A stretch of 5,705 bases of DNA. It comes from Planctomycetota bacterium. Lineage in GTDB: Bacteria > Planctomycetota > Planctomycetia > Pirellulales > S012-138. The notes under the pieces were generated by a model. That model did not search any database. It saw only the letters and a program-made list of their open reading frames with translations, and was not told the DNA's origin. The stretch is from positions 1-5,705 of the forward strand of contig JALSGI010000099.1 of assembly GCA_026982835.1 (NCBI GenBank). Direction: 5' to 3'. The translations under genes were made by a program, and so were the position numbers. This document shows positions 5,138 through 5,705 of the stretch, piece after piece; within the stretch, counting starts at the first letter, position 1; each line of letters opens with the position of its first letter.

Positions 5138-5705
5138 CTACAGTTCTTCCATCCCGGTAAAGTTGGTAATCAACGAACGCAGTTTACGCCGCAGCACCGA
5201 GTAGCTGAAGAACTTCTTGCCCAGCTCGTAGTTGTGGTTGACCATTTCCTCCCGGTACCGGGGATTGTTGATCACCTCTTGCACCTGGTCGATCACCTTG
5301 CGGGTGATGTAGCCGTTCAGGGGAATGACGCGGAATCCCTTGGGTTCGATGTCGGTGATGAAGATCGAGTAGCGGTTCACCAGCACCGGCTTGCGATAGT
5401 AGAAAGCCTCGATCAAGGCGTTGCCGAACCCCTCGTAGAGGCTCGGATAGGTGATCAGATCGGCGTTGGCATAGGCGTCGGCCAGCGAGAAGATCTTGCG
5501 GCCGGCCACGTCGGTGATCCGCTTCTCGCCCACGCGGGTGTAAACAAAGTGCAGGCTCACGCCGGCGTGCTGGGCCATTTCGATCAGCGCGTCGTGGTAC
5601 TCCATGCCCTCGTCGCCCGCCTCGTGCGTCACCACCAGCTTGCAGCGGGGGTCGTTCAGCTGGGCCAGCAGGTTGATGGCCAGCTCGATCCCCTTGCGGG
5701 GGACC
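5138..5705 (-). CDS. GT4 glycosyltransferase, C-terminal half (5' end outside window)
   Basis: 188 residues are visible, reading in from the window edge without a start codon; the GTG at 5635 is internal, since coding sequence continues upstream as PRKGIELAINLL. This is the second Rossmann domain of a GT-B enzyme. RKGI at residues 3-6 is the usual entry of the domain, and YPSLYEGFGNALIEA carries the EX7E pair E91 and E99 that contacts the nucleotide-sugar donor. The domain continues with YRKPVLVNRYSIFITDIEPKGF and ends in NYELGKKFFSYSVLRRKL. From memory, this combination (THEAGDEG, VNRY, FFSY) resembles GT4 enzymes that make glucosylglycerate-type or sucrose-like solutes, such as mannosylglucosylglycerate synthase, but the specificity is a guess from half a protein. 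No signal peptide or membrane segment is seen in this part, so it is probably cytoplasmic. Confidence 0.85.
   Translation of the reverse strand, partial: VPRKGIELAINLLAQLNDPRCKLVVTHEAGDEGMEYHDALIEMAQHAGVSLHFVYTRVGEKRITDVAGRKIFSLADAYANADLITYPSLYEGFGNALIEAFYYRKPVLVNRYSIFITDIEPKGFRVIPLNGYITRKVIDQVQEVINNPRYREEMVNHNYELGKKFFSYSVLRRKLRSLITNFTGMEEL

Noticed and set aside
4482..5204. 240-residue plus-strand open frame opposite the AcpH-like gene
   Set aside because: It is a Gln/His-rich antisense shadow that crosses the gene boundary at 5109-5137.

Overview
The window reads as a chromosomal piece of a high-GC bacterium, most likely a planctomycete (Planctomycetota, Pirellulales-like). This is an inference from the GC-rich coding style, from the look of two protein families of a planctomycete type (the MNYLAH/ALPDWL protein and the twin-arginine protein with a GVCYGNHR motif), and from an intergenic cluster of hairpin repeats. 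I could not run a search to confirm it.

All five genes I can support lie on the minus strand, so the transcription order runs from high to low coordinates. At the right edge is the C-terminal half of a GT-B (family GT4) glycosyltransferase (5138-5705, start outside the window). It is followed 29 bases later by a small protein distantly resembling acyl-carrier-protein phosphodiesterase (4437-5108, GTG start). That gene overlaps by ATGA a TIM-barrel sugar epimerase/isomerase of the D-tagatose/D-psicose 3-epimerase type with all four metal ligands (3586-4440). A 218-base gap follows. Then comes a second translationally coupled pair: a polytopic membrane protein of about ten segments that looks like a GT-C-type glycosyltransferase (1610-3367), overlapping by ATGA a protein with a probable Tat signal and a helical-toroid-like body (432-1613).

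The left 431 bases hold no credible gene. They are packed with short structured repeats: hairpins whose arms differ but stay paired, each followed by GCC and an A-rich tail ending in CGC, in both orientations; a second GC-rich repeat type just after the last gene; a 2.5-copy tandem 8-mer; and a 9-base inverted repeat bounding about 230 bases.

Functionally, the right half is soluble carbohydrate chemistry (sugar transfer, sugar epimerisation) plus one putative hydrolase. The left half is a two-gene membrane/exported module that may act on an envelope glycan or lipid-linked sugar. Whether the two halves belong to one pathway cannot be told from the sequence. The least described parts are the membrane/Tat pair and the hairpin-tail repeat family.
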